DNA of 64,000 bases. Source: Chitinophaga filiformis (GTDB lineage: Bacteria > Bacteroidota > Bacteroidia > Chitinophagales > Chitinophagaceae). A program made the translations under genes and the position numbers. Where the stretch lies: positions 1,364,001-1,428,000 of the forward strand of contig NZ_CP095855.1 in the NCBI RefSeq assembly GCF_023100805.1, written 5' to 3'. The notes under the pieces were generated by a model. That model saw nothing but the letters and a program-made list of their open reading frames with translations, searched no databases and was not told where the DNA came from. Below, in pieces: positions 1-8,216 of the stretch (the first letter of the stretch is position 1; each line of letters opens with the position of its first letter).

Positions 1-90
1 ATGTGCCAAACATTCAGTGGGGCACATCTATTCATTTTCAATCCCGGGGGAAAACCCGGGGCTACAACTATGGGGACTCCGGGCGGAGCC
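1..90. repeat. GC-rich palindromic block, REP-like
   Basis: Three short inverted repeats follow one another: arms 1-7 and 21-27 (ATGTGCC/GGCACAT), two CCCGGG units at 43-48 and 55-60 separated by GGAAAA, and CTCCG/CGGAG at 77-81 and 84-88. No convincing reading frame covers them. The composition is much richer in G+C than the flanking DNA. Stacked small palindromes of this kind resemble REP-type intergenic repeats, but copy number in the genome cannot be judged from one window, and the block may continue left of base 1. Confidence 0.4.
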
Positions 91-145
91 CAATTATGGT
101 TTGTTAATGACGTTTGTTTATGGGAAATACGTCTCGTAACGTGCC

Positions 146-366
146 TTTAACCGGTCTAAAATGGTGCTGCACCGGCTCACGACTTCGGTGGAGATTCGGT
201 GCAACTGTCCTACCGCTTCCTACCTATAGGCGCTATAGTCCTACATTTCACCTACTATTCTATAGCGTTCGCTATAGAACAGTGCCTAAAATGCTATAGA
301 AAAGAGCCTGTAGGTAGTAGCCTCCACCGAATAGTGAGGCCACAGCAAGGCCATTGCTAAGGTAAA
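146..366. repeat. Foldback (MITE-like) imperfect inverted repeat
   Basis: The left arm beginning TTTAACC (146-152) pairs, with a few mismatches and small indels, with the right arm ending GGTAAA (361-366). The best matched parts are TTCGGTGGAG (184-193) with CTCCACCGAA (322-331), CTACCTATAGG (220-230) with CCTGTAGGTAG (307-317, one mismatch), and a perfect central hairpin at 258-279 (TTCTATAGCG/CGCTATAGAA). CTATAG occurs five times (224, 233, 260, 272, 294). The whole could fold into one hairpin of about 100-base arms. No gene lies inside. It could be a non-autonomous mobile element or a large structured RNA; nothing here decides between them. Confidence 0.6.
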
Positions 367-373
367 AAACAGG

Positions 374-412
374 AACGCCTGCCGGGAAGTATGGTGACTC
401 CCGGCAGGCGTT
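374..412 (-). terminator. Intrinsic terminator of the DUF1015 gene
   Basis: Perfect 14-base arms (374-387 and 399-412) around an 11-base loop. On the minus strand the stem is followed by GTTTTTTACC, a proper U tract, 21 bases past the stop codon of the DUF1015 gene. Confidence 0.85.
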
Positions 413-432
413 GTAATATATTGTAAAGAAAA

Positions 433-1674
433 TTAAATCATCTGGGAAATAAGCCCGTCGCGCAGTTTTGGTTCGAACCAGGTGCTTTTCGGAGGCATTA
501 CATTGCCACTGTCTGCGATGTCGAATAGTTGCTGGATAGTAACCGGATACAGGGCAAAAGCGACTTTCATTTCGCCGCTGTCCACTCTTTTCACCAGTTC
601 CTGCAAGCCACGGATGCCGCCTACGAAGTCAATACGCTTGTCTGTACGCTGATCTTTAATACCCAGGATCTTGTCCAGGACATTATTGGAAAGGATGGTT
701 ACATCCAGGATGCCGATAGGATCTGTAGTGTAGGTGCCTTCCTTGGCTACCAGGCGGTACCAGTTGCCCTCCAGGTACATGCTGAATTCATGCAGCATGC
801 TGGGCGATTGTGGCAGGTGACCGATAGATTCAACCGTAAAGTCGTATTCCAGGCGGGAGAGCAGCTCGTCTTTGGATAGCCCGTTGAGGTCTTTTACCAG
901 CCTGTTGTAATCCAGGATCACCAGCTGACTGGCAGGGAAGATGGTGGTCAGGAAGTAATTGGCCGGGTCATCCAGAGAGATCATCTGTTTCTCTTCAAAT
1001 TCCTTTTGTACCAGTGAAGCTGACGCCGCGCGGTGATGCCCGTCTGCAATATAGGTATGAGGTACTTTGGATGCAAAAAGGGAGGTGATCTCATTGATAG
1101 CAGGAGTTTCATTCACTACCCAAACTGTATGCTGGATACCATCGGCAGCAGTGAAGTCGTATGCAGGCGCATGATTGCTTACCCAATGGTCAATGAGGGA
1201 GTTCACTTCCGGAACATCGTTATAGGCCAGGAACACATTTCCTGTCTGCGCACGGGTGGTTTTGATATTGTTGATGCGGTCCAGTTCTTTATCAGGACGT
1301 GTAAATTCGTGTTTCTTGATAATGCCCTGGTTGTAATCGGATACCGAGGATGCACATACCAGGCCAGTCTGTGTACGGCCATTCATGATGAGGCGGTAAA
1401 TGTAGTAGGCGGGAGCATCGTCCTGGAACAGGGTGCCTTCTTTGATAAACTTCTGCAGGTTCTCTGCGGCTTTATCATATACAGCCTGGCTGTATACATC
1501 GGTACCTTCCGGAAGGTCAATTTCCGATTTGGAAACATGGTAAAACGAGTACTGGTTACCGGCAGCTTCTGCTTTGGCCTCTGCTGCGCTAAGCACATCG
1601 TAAGGGCGTGCAGCTACTTTGTCTGCAAGTTCCGGAGTAGGTCTTAGTCCTCTGAACGGTCTGATGATTGCCAT
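433..1674 (-). CDS. DUF1015 family protein
   Basis: A 413-residue protein of the DUF1015 (COG4198) family, whose members begin with the form seen here, MAIIRPFRGLRPT, followed by PYDVL. Other recognisable family features are HEFTRPDKE near residue 130, and YIADGHHRAAS near residue 215, a likely functional loop. The biochemical role of the family is not established to my knowledge; members are large soluble cytoplasmic proteins often found near serine biosynthesis genes. The start is set at 1674 because the family N-terminus begins there and a TAnnTTTG promoter lies 22 bases upstream, which makes the longer in-frame start at 1698 unlikely. serC is the next gene upstream, but a terminator stands between them, so the two are probably separate units. 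Confidence 0.88.
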   Translation of the reverse strand: MAIIRPFRGLRPTPELADKVAARPYDVLSAAEAKAEAAGNQYSFYHVSKSEIDLPEGTDVYSQAVYDKAAENLQKFIKEGTLFQDDAPAYYIYRLIMNGRTQTGLVCASSVSDYNQGIIKKHEFTRPDKELDRINNIKTTRAQTGNVFLAYNDVPEVNSLIDHWVSNHAPAYDFTAADGIQHTVWVVNETPAINEITSLFASKVPHTYIADGHHRAASASLVQKEFEEKQMISLDDPANYFLTTIFPASQLVILDYNRLVKDLNGLSKDELLSRLEYDFTVESIGHLPQSPSMLHEFSMYLEGNWYRLVAKEGTYTTDPIGILDVTILSNNVLDKILGIKDQRTDKRIDFVGGIRGLQELVKRVDSGEMKVAFALYPVTIQQLFDIADSGNVMPPKSTWFEPKLRDGLISQMI

Positions 1675-1695
1675 GATATTAAAATTGTTAGGCCG

Positions 1696-1703
1696 CAAAA
1701 GTA
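1696..1703 (-). promoter_or_regulatory. Bacteroidota -7 element for the DUF1015 gene
   Basis: On the minus strand this reads TACTTTTG, a full match to the TAnnTTTG -7 consensus of Bacteroidota, 21 bases before the start codon. Confidence 0.5.
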
Positions 1704-1759
1704 ACTAATTAATTTTTCCCGTCTAAGTACTTGTCTGTGATTAGATTGCCGGAAAAAGC

Positions 1760-1788
1760 AAAGGGCCCTGTGTTGAACAGGACCCTTT
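1760..1788 (-). terminator. Intrinsic terminator of serC
   Basis: Arms AAAGGGCCCTGT (1760-1771) and ACAGGACCCTTT (1777-1788) with one mismatch; the minus-strand stem is followed by a GCTTTTTCC tract. It lies 30 bases past the serC stop. Confidence 0.75.
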
Positions 1789-1818
1789 GTTTATATGATA
1801 TTACTATATACTAAGTTA

Positions 1819-2889
1819 CTATGCCTTTTTCAGGCTGAAGTACTTCATGGCTTCCACCAGTACTTCCACGCTTTCGTAAGGCAGGGCATTATATAAAGAG
1901 GCGCGGAAACCACCTACCAGACGGTGTCCCTTAATACCTACTATATCTTCTTTCTTGCAGAATTTCAGGAATTCCTCCTCCAGGTCAGGTTTGTCCATGA
2001 TGAACGATATGTTCATACGGCTCCTGTCCTCTTTCTGTACGGTACCACGGAACAGCGGGTTCTGATCGATCTCGCTGTAGAGCAGTGCTGCCTTCTTTTC
2101 ATTCTGTTTCTCCATAGCCGCCGCGCCACCCTGGTCTTTCAGCCAGCGGAGTGTGAGCATGGAGATATAGATAGCAAATACGGGAGGGGTGTTTAACATC
2201 GAACCGTTCTCAATATGATTGCGGTAATCCAGAATGGTGGGAATCTTACGGCTTACCTTACCCAGCATGCTTTTACGAACAGCAACGAGTGTAGTACCGG
2301 CAGCGCCCATGTTCTTCTGTGCACCTGCATAGATGAGCGAGAACTTGTTAAAGTCCATTGGACGGCTCAGAATATCACTACTCATATCTGCGATCAATGG
2401 AACAGTTGTTTCCGGGATCTTATGCCACTGCGTACCATAAATGGTATTGTTGGTCGTGATGTGGAGGTAAGAAGATTTCGGGGAAACATTAAACTGTTTG
2501 GGGATGTGGTTATAACTGCTGTCTTTAGAGCTGGCAGCTATATCCACGAAGCCATATAACTTGGCTTCTTTGATCGCCTTATTGCTCCATACGCCGGTAT
2601 CGATGTAAGATGCCGTGCCATCATTTTCAAGGAGGTTCATGGGTATCTGCATGAACTGCGTGCTCGCACCCCCGTGAAGATAAAGCACCTCGAAGTCTTC
2701 GTCGAGTTGCATCAGCTCTCTTACAAGATCCCTTGCCTCATCCAGTACAGCCTGAAACAGCGGTGTTCTATGCCCTATTTCTAAAATTGACATTCCTGAA
2801 CCTTCAAAGTCAATCAAAGCTTTACTGGCCTTGTACAGCACTTCATTCGGCAATATGGAAGGCCCTGCGTTAAAATTGTGCACCTTCAT
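1819..2889 (-). CDS. serC: Phosphoserine aminotransferase
   Basis: Converts 3-phosphohydroxypyruvate and glutamate to O-phosphoserine and 2-oxoglutarate in serine synthesis; the same enzyme class can serve pyridoxal phosphate synthesis. The 356-residue product has the class V aminotransferase N-terminus (NAGPSILP), the IGHRTPLF segment near residue 43, the GGASTQFMQIP phosphate/PLP loop near residue 75, and the PLP-binding lysine in YAGAQKNMGAAG near residue 190. The C-terminus KGHRLVGGFRASLYNA is typical. The start at 2889 is chosen because the upstream 29 residues of the open frame do not belong to the family. Cytoplasmic homodimer by family. A serA gene, frequently adjacent in this phylum, is absent here. 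Confidence 0.95.
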   Translation of the reverse strand: MKVHNFNAGPSILPNEVLYKASKALIDFEGSGMSILEIGHRTPLFQAVLDEARDLVRELMQLDEDFEVLYLHGGASTQFMQIPMNLLENDGTASYIDTGVWSNKAIKEAKLYGFVDIAASSKDSSYNHIPKQFNVSPKSSYLHITTNNTIYGTQWHKIPETTVPLIADMSSDILSRPMDFNKFSLIYAGAQKNMGAAGTTLVAVRKSMLGKVSRKIPTILDYRNHIENGSMLNTPPVFAIYISMLTLRWLKDQGGAAAMEKQNEKKAALLYSEIDQNPLFRGTVQKEDRSRMNISFIMDKPDLEEEFLKFCKKEDIVGIKGHRLVGGFRASLYNALPYESVEVLVEAMKYFSLKKA

Positions 2890-3023
2890 AGGTCGTTCTA
2901 AGTTAAATAAATTGTTTGCTTGTTCCACTTTGTTTGGTTTTGTCAGAGGAATGGAAAAAAAAGTATGGCATTTCACTTATGATGCTGAACGCGTGTAGGA
3001 TAAGGCTAAAAAGATAGTACTAA

Positions 3024-3031
3024 CAAAGATA
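3024..3031 (-). promoter_or_regulatory. Candidate -7 element for serC
   Basis: Reads TATCTTTG on the minus strand, matching TAnnTTTG. It would give a leader of about 130 bases. No clear -33 TTTG accompanies it, so the call is tentative. Confidence 0.35.
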
Positions 3032-3073
3032 ATTTATATTTTTTTAAAATCGAAATTAATTGACGAGAGGTTT

Positions 3074-4024
3074 TTAGCCCTCCTGTCTGCCAATCATACC
3101 TGTTACAGGTTGCTGAATAGGCTCATCAGCTACTTTGCAGTGCTGAAGCTCATTTAAAGGCGGCATGCCTGCATTGACCCAGGCTGTGTACCAATAGCTG
3201 GCTGTAGTGCTGATCGCATCCCTCATACGACGTTCTACCATGTCCCCCAACAAAGAATAATAGTTTTTTACATAAGCTGTCGCGTAGTTTCTTACCAGTT
3301 TTCCATTGCGCTTTTCGTACGCAAATTTCCTGCCGGATGTATACCTGTTGCTCAACATCTTTTCCAGCTTCAATACAGTATCCGCCGCCATGGCGCTTTG
3401 CAATACGATTTGCCAGGTATGGGCACTGATATCCTTTATGTATCCAGCCTTGCCCGTCCAGTAGCGGAATGTTCTATCTGCCATCAATTCGGGGATTCGG
3501 GATTCCCACAAACCGTGGATGCCCTGTTGTCCTGTCAGCTGTCCGTTATGATTGGAGCAGGCGTGTAATGGTACATGTGCATCGCCTATGTAGTGGCCTA
3601 TGTCGGCGCTGAGCTTCATGATCCTATCTGCGTCACATTCGCGGAAGGCCTGTGTGAGCCTGGACATCATCTGCCCTATGTACCAGGGTAGGATGCCATA
3701 CCTGTTCAGGGTATCTGCCGTGAAACGCAGCACTGCCTCCTGCCAGGAGCGTGGCAGGTCCGGAAAGGGCGCCTGGCCGTAATGATCTATATCGATGTAA
3801 TGCCGTGGCCCTTCTTCCGGGATAATATACCGCCTTTTATCTGCATCCGTGGCATGTGTAGCGAGATACTCCAGGTTAGGTTTATAGAATACCAGCATCT
3901 CCGGAGGCAATGTAAATACCGCCAGCCGGTTAATACGCTGATGTGCAAAGAAACCCCAGCCATGAGCAGGAAGGGAAAGGACGGTTAACAGACTTATTGT
4001 CCAGCAGATTTGGTGTATGATCAT
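3074..4024 (-). CDS. Secreted S1/P1-type zinc nuclease or phospholipase C-like protein
   Basis: A 316-residue exported protein. After a hydrophobic signal sequence ending near PAHG, the mature form would begin with WGFFAHQRIN; S1/P1 nucleases and zinc phospholipases C use the N-terminal Trp and this His as metal ligands. Further ligand motifs are HYIDIDHYG near residue 80, IGDAHVPLHACSNH near residue 140 and HGLWES near residue 165, giving the trinuclear zinc pattern of the fold. By family it would cleave phosphodiester bonds of nucleic acids or phospholipids in the periplasm or outside the cell; which substrate applies is not visible. The start at 4024 gives a clean signal peptide; the longer frame adds seven residues. 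It is preceded by the terminator of the DUF502 gene, so it is transcribed alone. Confidence 0.8.
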   Translation of the reverse strand: MIIHQICWTISLLTVLSLPAHGWGFFAHQRINRLAVFTLPPEMLVFYKPNLEYLATHATDADKRRYIIPEEGPRHYIDIDHYGQAPFPDLPRSWQEAVLRFTADTLNRYGILPWYIGQMMSRLTQAFRECDADRIMKLSADIGHYIGDAHVPLHACSNHNGQLTGQQGIHGLWESRIPELMADRTFRYWTGKAGYIKDISAHTWQIVLQSAMAADTVLKLEKMLSNRYTSGRKFAYEKRNGKLVRNYATAYVKNYYSLLGDMVERRMRDAISTTASYWYTAWVNAGMPPLNELQHCKVADEPIQQPVTGMIGRQEG

Positions 4025-4046
4025 CTTTAAATATATGGTTAACAAA

Positions 4047-4070
4047 AAACGGAGCCAGCGGGCTCCGTTT
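4047..4070 (-). terminator. Intrinsic terminator of the DUF502 gene
   Basis: AAACGGAGCC and GGCTCCGTTT arms around four bases, followed on the minus strand by TTTTTTGTT. It lies between the DUF502 stop and the start of the S1/P1-type gene. Confidence 0.85.
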
Positions 4071-4095
4071 ATAATATTAGATAAAAATGTTGAGA

Positions 4096-4734
4096 CTAAG
4101 CGTGCGTTTCTTTTTTCTCGTGTACCTCAATATTTGTTACACCGCCGCTGACAGCAAACTTCATGGCCTCACCGGCAGAGATATTGGTAAGCGGCCGTAC
4201 CTTGCTGACAGGCACGATAAATACCTTCCCGGTAATGGCATAGGCATGTGGTACATATACCGCGGTATATCCTTCCAGGCCCAGGCTGGATACGTCCGCC
4301 TGGGTGATGAAACCCATTTCCCAGACGTCCACACCATAGATCTGTACCAGTACCGGATGGTCGAATTTCTTTTTCTCGCCTACAAAGGCATCAAAGACAT
4401 CCTTTACAGAAGTATATATATATTTAATGAAAGGCGTCCTTTCCAGCAAATGATCAAACAAGGCGAAAATGCGGCTTACAATGAAGGATGAGCTCAGGTA
4501 ACCGACCATGATCACCAGTGCAAGCACCAGTACGAATCCTACCCCTTTATAGCGCAGGTATTTCAGCGGAGCATCCACAGGTACGATGTCCCTGGGAATA
4601 ATGTTGTCAATCGTGATGAAAACCCAGTACAATGTCAGCGCGGTAACACCAATGGGGGCCAGTATCAGTAAGCCCTGGAAGAAATACCGTAATACGCGGG
4701 CCGCCAGAAGCTTAATACGTTTTTTAGGAGACAT
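4096..4734 (-). CDS. DUF502 family membrane protein
   Basis: A 212-residue protein with two hydrophobic segments, roughly residues 17-45 (FFQGLLILAPIGVTALTLYW) and 62-85 (GFVLVLALVIMVGYLSSSF), followed by a soluble domain of about 120 residues. The segment after the second helix (ERTPFIKYIYTSVKDVFDAF), and the later EGYTAVYVPHAYAITGKVF, are characteristic of DUF502 proteins. The function is not established; plant members are known as LCV/COV proteins that act in membrane trafficking, but transferring that role to bacteria would be a guess. The start at 4734 is the first Met ahead of the basic MSPKKRIK leader; the longer frame adds 22 unrelated residues. Confidence 0.85.
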   Translation of the reverse strand: MSPKKRIKLLAARVLRYFFQGLLILAPIGVTALTLYWVFITIDNIIPRDIVPVDAPLKYLRYKGVGFVLVLALVIMVGYLSSSFIVSRIFALFDHLLERTPFIKYIYTSVKDVFDAFVGEKKKFDHPVLVQIYGVDVWEMGFITQADVSSLGLEGYTAVYVPHAYAITGKVFIVPVSKVRPLTNISAGEAMKFAVSGGVTNIEVHEKKETHA

Positions 4735-4910
4735 ATTATTTAAGTGCAAATACGTGAATAATCCGGGAACCCCAGGAAATTGAATATCTGACGGCGTCAA
4801 AGTTACATTGTTTATTTTATCCTTCAGAGCGGATGTGTATAAAGCTGTGAAACAATCCCTTATCAGATAAGTATCCGGCTACTGGATAACTATATTAAAA
4901 ATAATTACGT

Positions 4911-4940
4911 TGGAAACTTTTGCGGTTTAAAAAGTTTCCA
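4911..4940. promoter_or_regulatory. Palindromic TetR-type operator
   Basis: Perfect 11-base arms TGGAAACTTTT (4911-4921) and AAAAGTTTCCA (4930-4940) separated by eight bases. The site is placed between and over the promoter elements of the tetR-efflux operon, which is where an autorepressing TetR dimer would bind. Binding is inferred from position and symmetry. Confidence 0.7.
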
Positions 4941-4948
4941 TAGTTTTG
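4919..4948 (+). promoter_or_regulatory. Promoter of the tetR-tolC-mfp-rnd operon
   Basis: A -33 TTTG (4919-4922) and a -7 TAGTTTTG (4941-4948, matching TAnnTTTG) are separated by 18 bases, close to the Bacteroidota arrangement. The spacer is almost wholly occupied by the palindromic operator. Confidence 0.65.
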
Positions 4949-5064
4949 TTCCAGCATCGCAAATCAAGTTGGAGACCACCAGAAAACTATGAAGCCAGGA
5001 CGGAACCAACAGCCGCCATTGTAAGGATTAAAGAATAAACCAAGAACGCACATACAATCACAAA

Positions 5065-5676
5065 ATGGAAATACAGGAACGTATTCTGGATACTGCATTC
5101 AGTCTGTTCTGTCAATTCGGAACACGCTCAATCACCATGGATGATATTGCCCAACGAATGGGAGTGTCCAAAAAGACCCTGTATGCTCATTTTGCTGATA
5201 AGGACGAGCTGGTGGTGCATGCCATCAGCCGCTATCTCAACAGGATAGATAAAGAGTGTAATGAGAACCAGGAGATGGCCTCAAATGCAATTGACGAACT
5301 GTTCCTGGTCATGAAAATGATCGACCAGAGCTTCCGTAACATGAACCCAATCATCCTGTTCGATCTTCAGAAGTTCCATACCAAAGCTTACCAGGTGTTC
5401 CAGGAGTACATGAATACCAATATGCAGAAAACCGTGAGGCAGAATCTTGAAAGAGGCGTGCGTGAAGGATTGTACCGGTCAGACTTTGACATTGGAATTA
5501 TGACGCAGTATCGCCTGGCAACCTCTATGTTATGTTTTCAGCCGGAGATATTTCCTTTCGGGAAGTATGATATGAGTAAAGTACAGTGCATTGTGCTGGA
5601 ACATTTCCTTTATGGGTTGGTATCGCCTGAAGGGTATAAACGGGTAGAAGAGAACAAACTACAACTACAGAAATAA
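5065..5676 (+). CDS. TetR/AcrR family transcriptional repressor
   Basis: A 203-residue one-component regulator. The N-terminal DNA-binding domain (residues 1-55) has the classical form: a first helix ILDTAFSLFCQFGTRSI, then the helix-turn-helix MDDIAQRMGVSKKTLYAHF followed by DKDELV. The remaining 150 residues are the all-helical ligand-binding and dimerisation domain. It is the first gene of an efflux operon, four bases before the TolC gene. The perfect palindrome in the promoter upstream implies autoregulation and control of the pump, released by a ligand that is probably a pump substrate. The ligand cannot be read from sequence. Confidence 0.9.
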   Translation: MEIQERILDTAFSLFCQFGTRSITMDDIAQRMGVSKKTLYAHFADKDELVVHAISRYLNRIDKECNENQEMASNAIDELFLVMKMIDQSFRNMNPIILFDLQKFHTKAYQVFQEYMNTNMQKTVRQNLERGVREGLYRSDFDIGIMTQYRLATSMLCFQPEIFPFGKYDMSKVQCIVLEHFLYGLVSPEGYKRVEENKLQLQK

Positions 5677-5680
5677 ACCA

Positions 5681-7057
5681 ATGACCTTTATGCAACTTGA
5701 CAAAAAGCACGCAGGACTGACCGGATTACTGCTGCTGCTGATCTTTCACTATGGGATGGCCCAGCAGCAGGCGAAACCACCGCTGCAGGAAAATGTCCCG
5801 CTGTCTGTAAAACAGGCAGTAGATTACGCACTGGCCAACCAGGCTACTGTGCGTACCGCCAAACTGGATGAACTCGTCCAGCTGGCCAAGAATAAAGAAG
5901 TAAGCGGCCTGGCCCTGCCCTCTCTGGCTGGTTCAGGAACGTTCCAGCATAACCCGATTGTACAGAAACAATTGATCGATGCCTCCAACTTCAGTGATAC
6001 CGTACCCAAAGGCACACTGGTGCCTTTTTCATTCGGCCTGAAGTTTAATGTGATCGGTGAAATAACACTGAAACAGGTGTTGTTCGATCCCAGCGTACTG
6101 GTGGCTTTGCAGGCCCGTGAAACGCTGGAGCAGCTTGCTGCCAAAAGCGTACAAAAATCAGAGATCGATGTAAAGGTAAATGTGTATAAGGCGTATTATA
6201 ATGTGCTTTCCGCACGCCGTGCACTGGACATTCTTGCCAATAACATTGCCAACCTCGACAAACTGCTGGGTGAAACCAGGGAGATCTATAAGAACGGTCT
6301 TGCTGAAAAGCTGGATGTAGACAGGCTGGTGGTACAACTCACCAATCTTCGTACTGAGGAAACAAAGCTCCGTAATGTAACAGAAGTAGGGATTGCCGCG
6401 TTGAAATACCAGATGGGAATGCCCATTCAGCAACCTATCACGCTCACAGATACGCTTACCACTGCAGAGATCAAATCTGCCGTAGCATCGGAGCATTTCG
6501 ATTATTCACAGCGCATCGAATACCAGCTGTTGCAGGCACAACGGAAAGCATATGAATATGATCTGAAACGCTATAAGCTGGGAGTACTACCTACACTGTC
6601 CCTGTTCAGTACAGCAGGTATGAGCCGCGCGAGTGACGTTTTTAATTATTTCGACCGTCAGACCTGGTATGGATATGTGGGGTATGGCGTAAACCTGTCG
6701 TTTACCATTTTCGGCGGGTTACAACGCAGACGTAAGGAAGATCAGGCTTTCCTGCAGGTAAAGAAAGCTGAGATCAGCCTGGAGAATACCAAACTGGGTA
6801 TTGATATGGAGCAGGCGCAATCCACTTCCAACCTCAGGAATAACATCCTGACACTGGAAGCACAGGAAAGCAACATGCAGCTGGCACAGGAGGTGTACAA
6901 TACCACACAGATCAAGTATCGTGAAGGGGTAGGGTCCAGTCTGGAAATGAGTACTGCAGAAAATGAACTGCTCACAGCACAGAACAATTATTTCAATGCA
7001 CTGTACAACGCTGCGATCGCGAAAGTGGATTACCTGAAAGCGTACGGAAAACTGTAA
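5681..7057 (+). CDS. TolC family outer-membrane efflux channel
   Basis: A 458-residue outer-membrane factor that forms the exit duct of the tripartite pump encoded by the next two genes. It has a signal peptide (LTGLLLLLIFHYGMAQQ, about residues 11-28), then two homologous helical-hairpin repeats. The first contains LSVKQAVDYALANQATVR and the second ends in NLRNNILTLEAQESNMQLAQ followed by YNTTQIKYREGVGSSLEMSTAE, a signature of the TolC/OEP family. An ATG nine bases downstream (5690) is an alternative start and removes only three residues. It sits between the repressor and the periplasmic adaptor. Confidence 0.9.
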   Translation: MTFMQLDKKHAGLTGLLLLLIFHYGMAQQQAKPPLQENVPLSVKQAVDYALANQATVRTAKLDELVQLAKNKEVSGLALPSLAGSGTFQHNPIVQKQLIDASNFSDTVPKGTLVPFSFGLKFNVIGEITLKQVLFDPSVLVALQARETLEQLAAKSVQKSEIDVKVNVYKAYYNVLSARRALDILANNIANLDKLLGETREIYKNGLAEKLDVDRLVVQLTNLRTEETKLRNVTEVGIAALKYQMGMPIQQPITLTDTLTTAEIKSAVASEHFDYSQRIEYQLLQAQRKAYEYDLKRYKLGVLPTLSLFSTAGMSRASDVFNYFDRQTWYGYVGYGVNLSFTIFGGLQRRRKEDQAFLQVKKAEISLENTKLGIDMEQAQSTSNLRNNILTLEAQESNMQLAQEVYNTTQIKYREGVGSSLEMSTAENELLTAQNNYFNALYNAAIAKVDYLKAYGKL

Positions 7058-7092
7058 GCCAATACTACAACAAACTATTAACTCTTATTATT

Positions 7093-8199
7093 ATGTCCAA
7101 GATATATCGTCCCGCTCTGTTGATCGTCACTCTTATGGCCGCGTGCAGCGCGCCTTCGCCGGAGGCTAAACTGGCGGAACTCAAAAAAAAGGAGGCTGAT
7201 CTGAAACAACAGATCGCTACACTGGAGAAGAGCATGAAGAAGACGGATACCACTGAAACAAAAAAGAAATCAGTAGTGGTAACCGCTGTGGAAGATACTT
7301 TATTCGAACATTACATAGATGTGCAGGGAAGCGTAGATGCAAGAGAGAATGTGAACGTGTCTTCCAAGGTGCCCGGCATCGTTACTGCTATACATGTAAA
7401 AGAAGGTCAGTCTGTAACCAAAGGACAGGCTTTGGCCCAGGTAGACGACCAGATACTGAGAGCCAATATGGCTGAACTGCGTACGCAGCTGGATCTGGCC
7501 AATACCTTGTTCCAGAAACAACAGAACCTCTGGAATCAGAAGATCGGTTCTGAAGTACAGTACCTGAATGCGAAGACCCAGAAGGAGTCCCTCGAAAGGA
7601 GAGTAGCTACCCTGCAGGATCAGATGGGCCAGACAAGGATCATATCACCTATTAATGGTACCGTAGATGCGGTGATCGTTAAGCTGGGAGATAATGCAGC
7701 TCCGGGCAGCCCTGCCTTCCGTGTGGTAAATGGCAGCAACCTGCGTATAGTGGCAAATGTTGCTGAAGCCTATGCCAGTAAGGTAAAGACCGGCGATCAG
7801 GTGGTGCTTGATTTTCCCGATATCAATAAACAGATCCGTACAAGAATAGGCTTTGCTTCAAAAGTGATCGATCCGGTAAGCCGCACCATCAGAGTGGAAA
7901 TACCTTTACAGAACGATCCTGCACTGCGTCCGAATATGGTGGCACGTCTGAAGATTGTGGACTATGTAGCACCGAAGGCGGTAGTGGTACCGGTAAACAT
8001 TATCCAGTATTCCCTTGGCAAACCTTATGTGATCCTGGCTCAGAACCAGGGCGGTAAACTGATCGCCAAGAGAAGGGAGATCGAAATGGGACGTACCTAT
8101 AATGATAAGGCTGAAATCAAGACTGGACTGCAGGCTGGTGAACAGATAGTGACTATCGGTTACCAGGGATTGAACGACAATGACCTTATCCAGCTTTAA
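7093..8199 (+). CDS. RND efflux periplasmic adaptor (MFP) lipoprotein
   Basis: A 368-residue membrane fusion protein linking the RND pump to the TolC channel. Its leader ends in the lipobox LMAAC, so it is probably lipid-anchored in the inner membrane. A highly charged heptad stretch (AKLAELKKKEADLKQQIATL, residues about 23-50) precedes the usual domains: beta-barrel/lipoyl half motif VNVSSKVPGIVTAIHVKEGQ, a helical hairpin (residues 120-180), the second lipoyl half (ISPINGTVDAVIVKLGDNAA) and the membrane-proximal domain ending QAGEQIVTIGYQGLNDND. The extra coiled coil directly after the lipid anchor is not part of the standard MFP layout and may help trimerisation. Operon gene 3. Confidence 0.9.
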   Translation: MSKIYRPALLIVTLMAACSAPSPEAKLAELKKKEADLKQQIATLEKSMKKTDTTETKKKSVVVTAVEDTLFEHYIDVQGSVDARENVNVSSKVPGIVTAIHVKEGQSVTKGQALAQVDDQILRANMAELRTQLDLANTLFQKQQNLWNQKIGSEVQYLNAKTQKESLERRVATLQDQMGQTRIISPINGTVDAVIVKLGDNAAPGSPAFRVVNGSNLRIVANVAEAYASKVKTGDQVVLDFPDINKQIRTRIGFASKVIDPVSRTIRVEIPLQNDPALRPNMVARLKIVDYVAPKAVVVPVNIIQYSLGKPYVILAQNQGGKLIAKRREIEMGRTYNDKAEIKTGLQAGEQIVTIGYQGLNDNDLIQL

Positions 8200-8216
8200 T
8201 ACTCTAAACCTGGTTT

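Larger units (their letters stand above)
4735..5064. other. Divergent intergenic region with efflux operator
   Basis: A 330-base gap between the DUF502 gene (minus) and tetR (plus). Its only clear signals are the operator/promoter at 4911-4948, described separately. The 110 bases between that promoter and the tetR start form an untranslated leader without an obvious hairpin. Confidence 0.6.

Noticed and set aside
114..299. 61-codon open frame in the left gene-free region
   Set aside because: It lies within the foldback element, has no protein-like composition or family, and its codons follow the inverted repeat rather than a gene.
224..299. CTATAG copies considered as a CRISPR or regular direct repeat
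   Set aside because: Only six bases long, irregularly spaced and part of inverted-repeat arms; no spacers.
1033..1647. 204-codon plus-strand frame opposite the DUF1015 gene
   Set aside because: Shadow of a well supported minus-strand gene.
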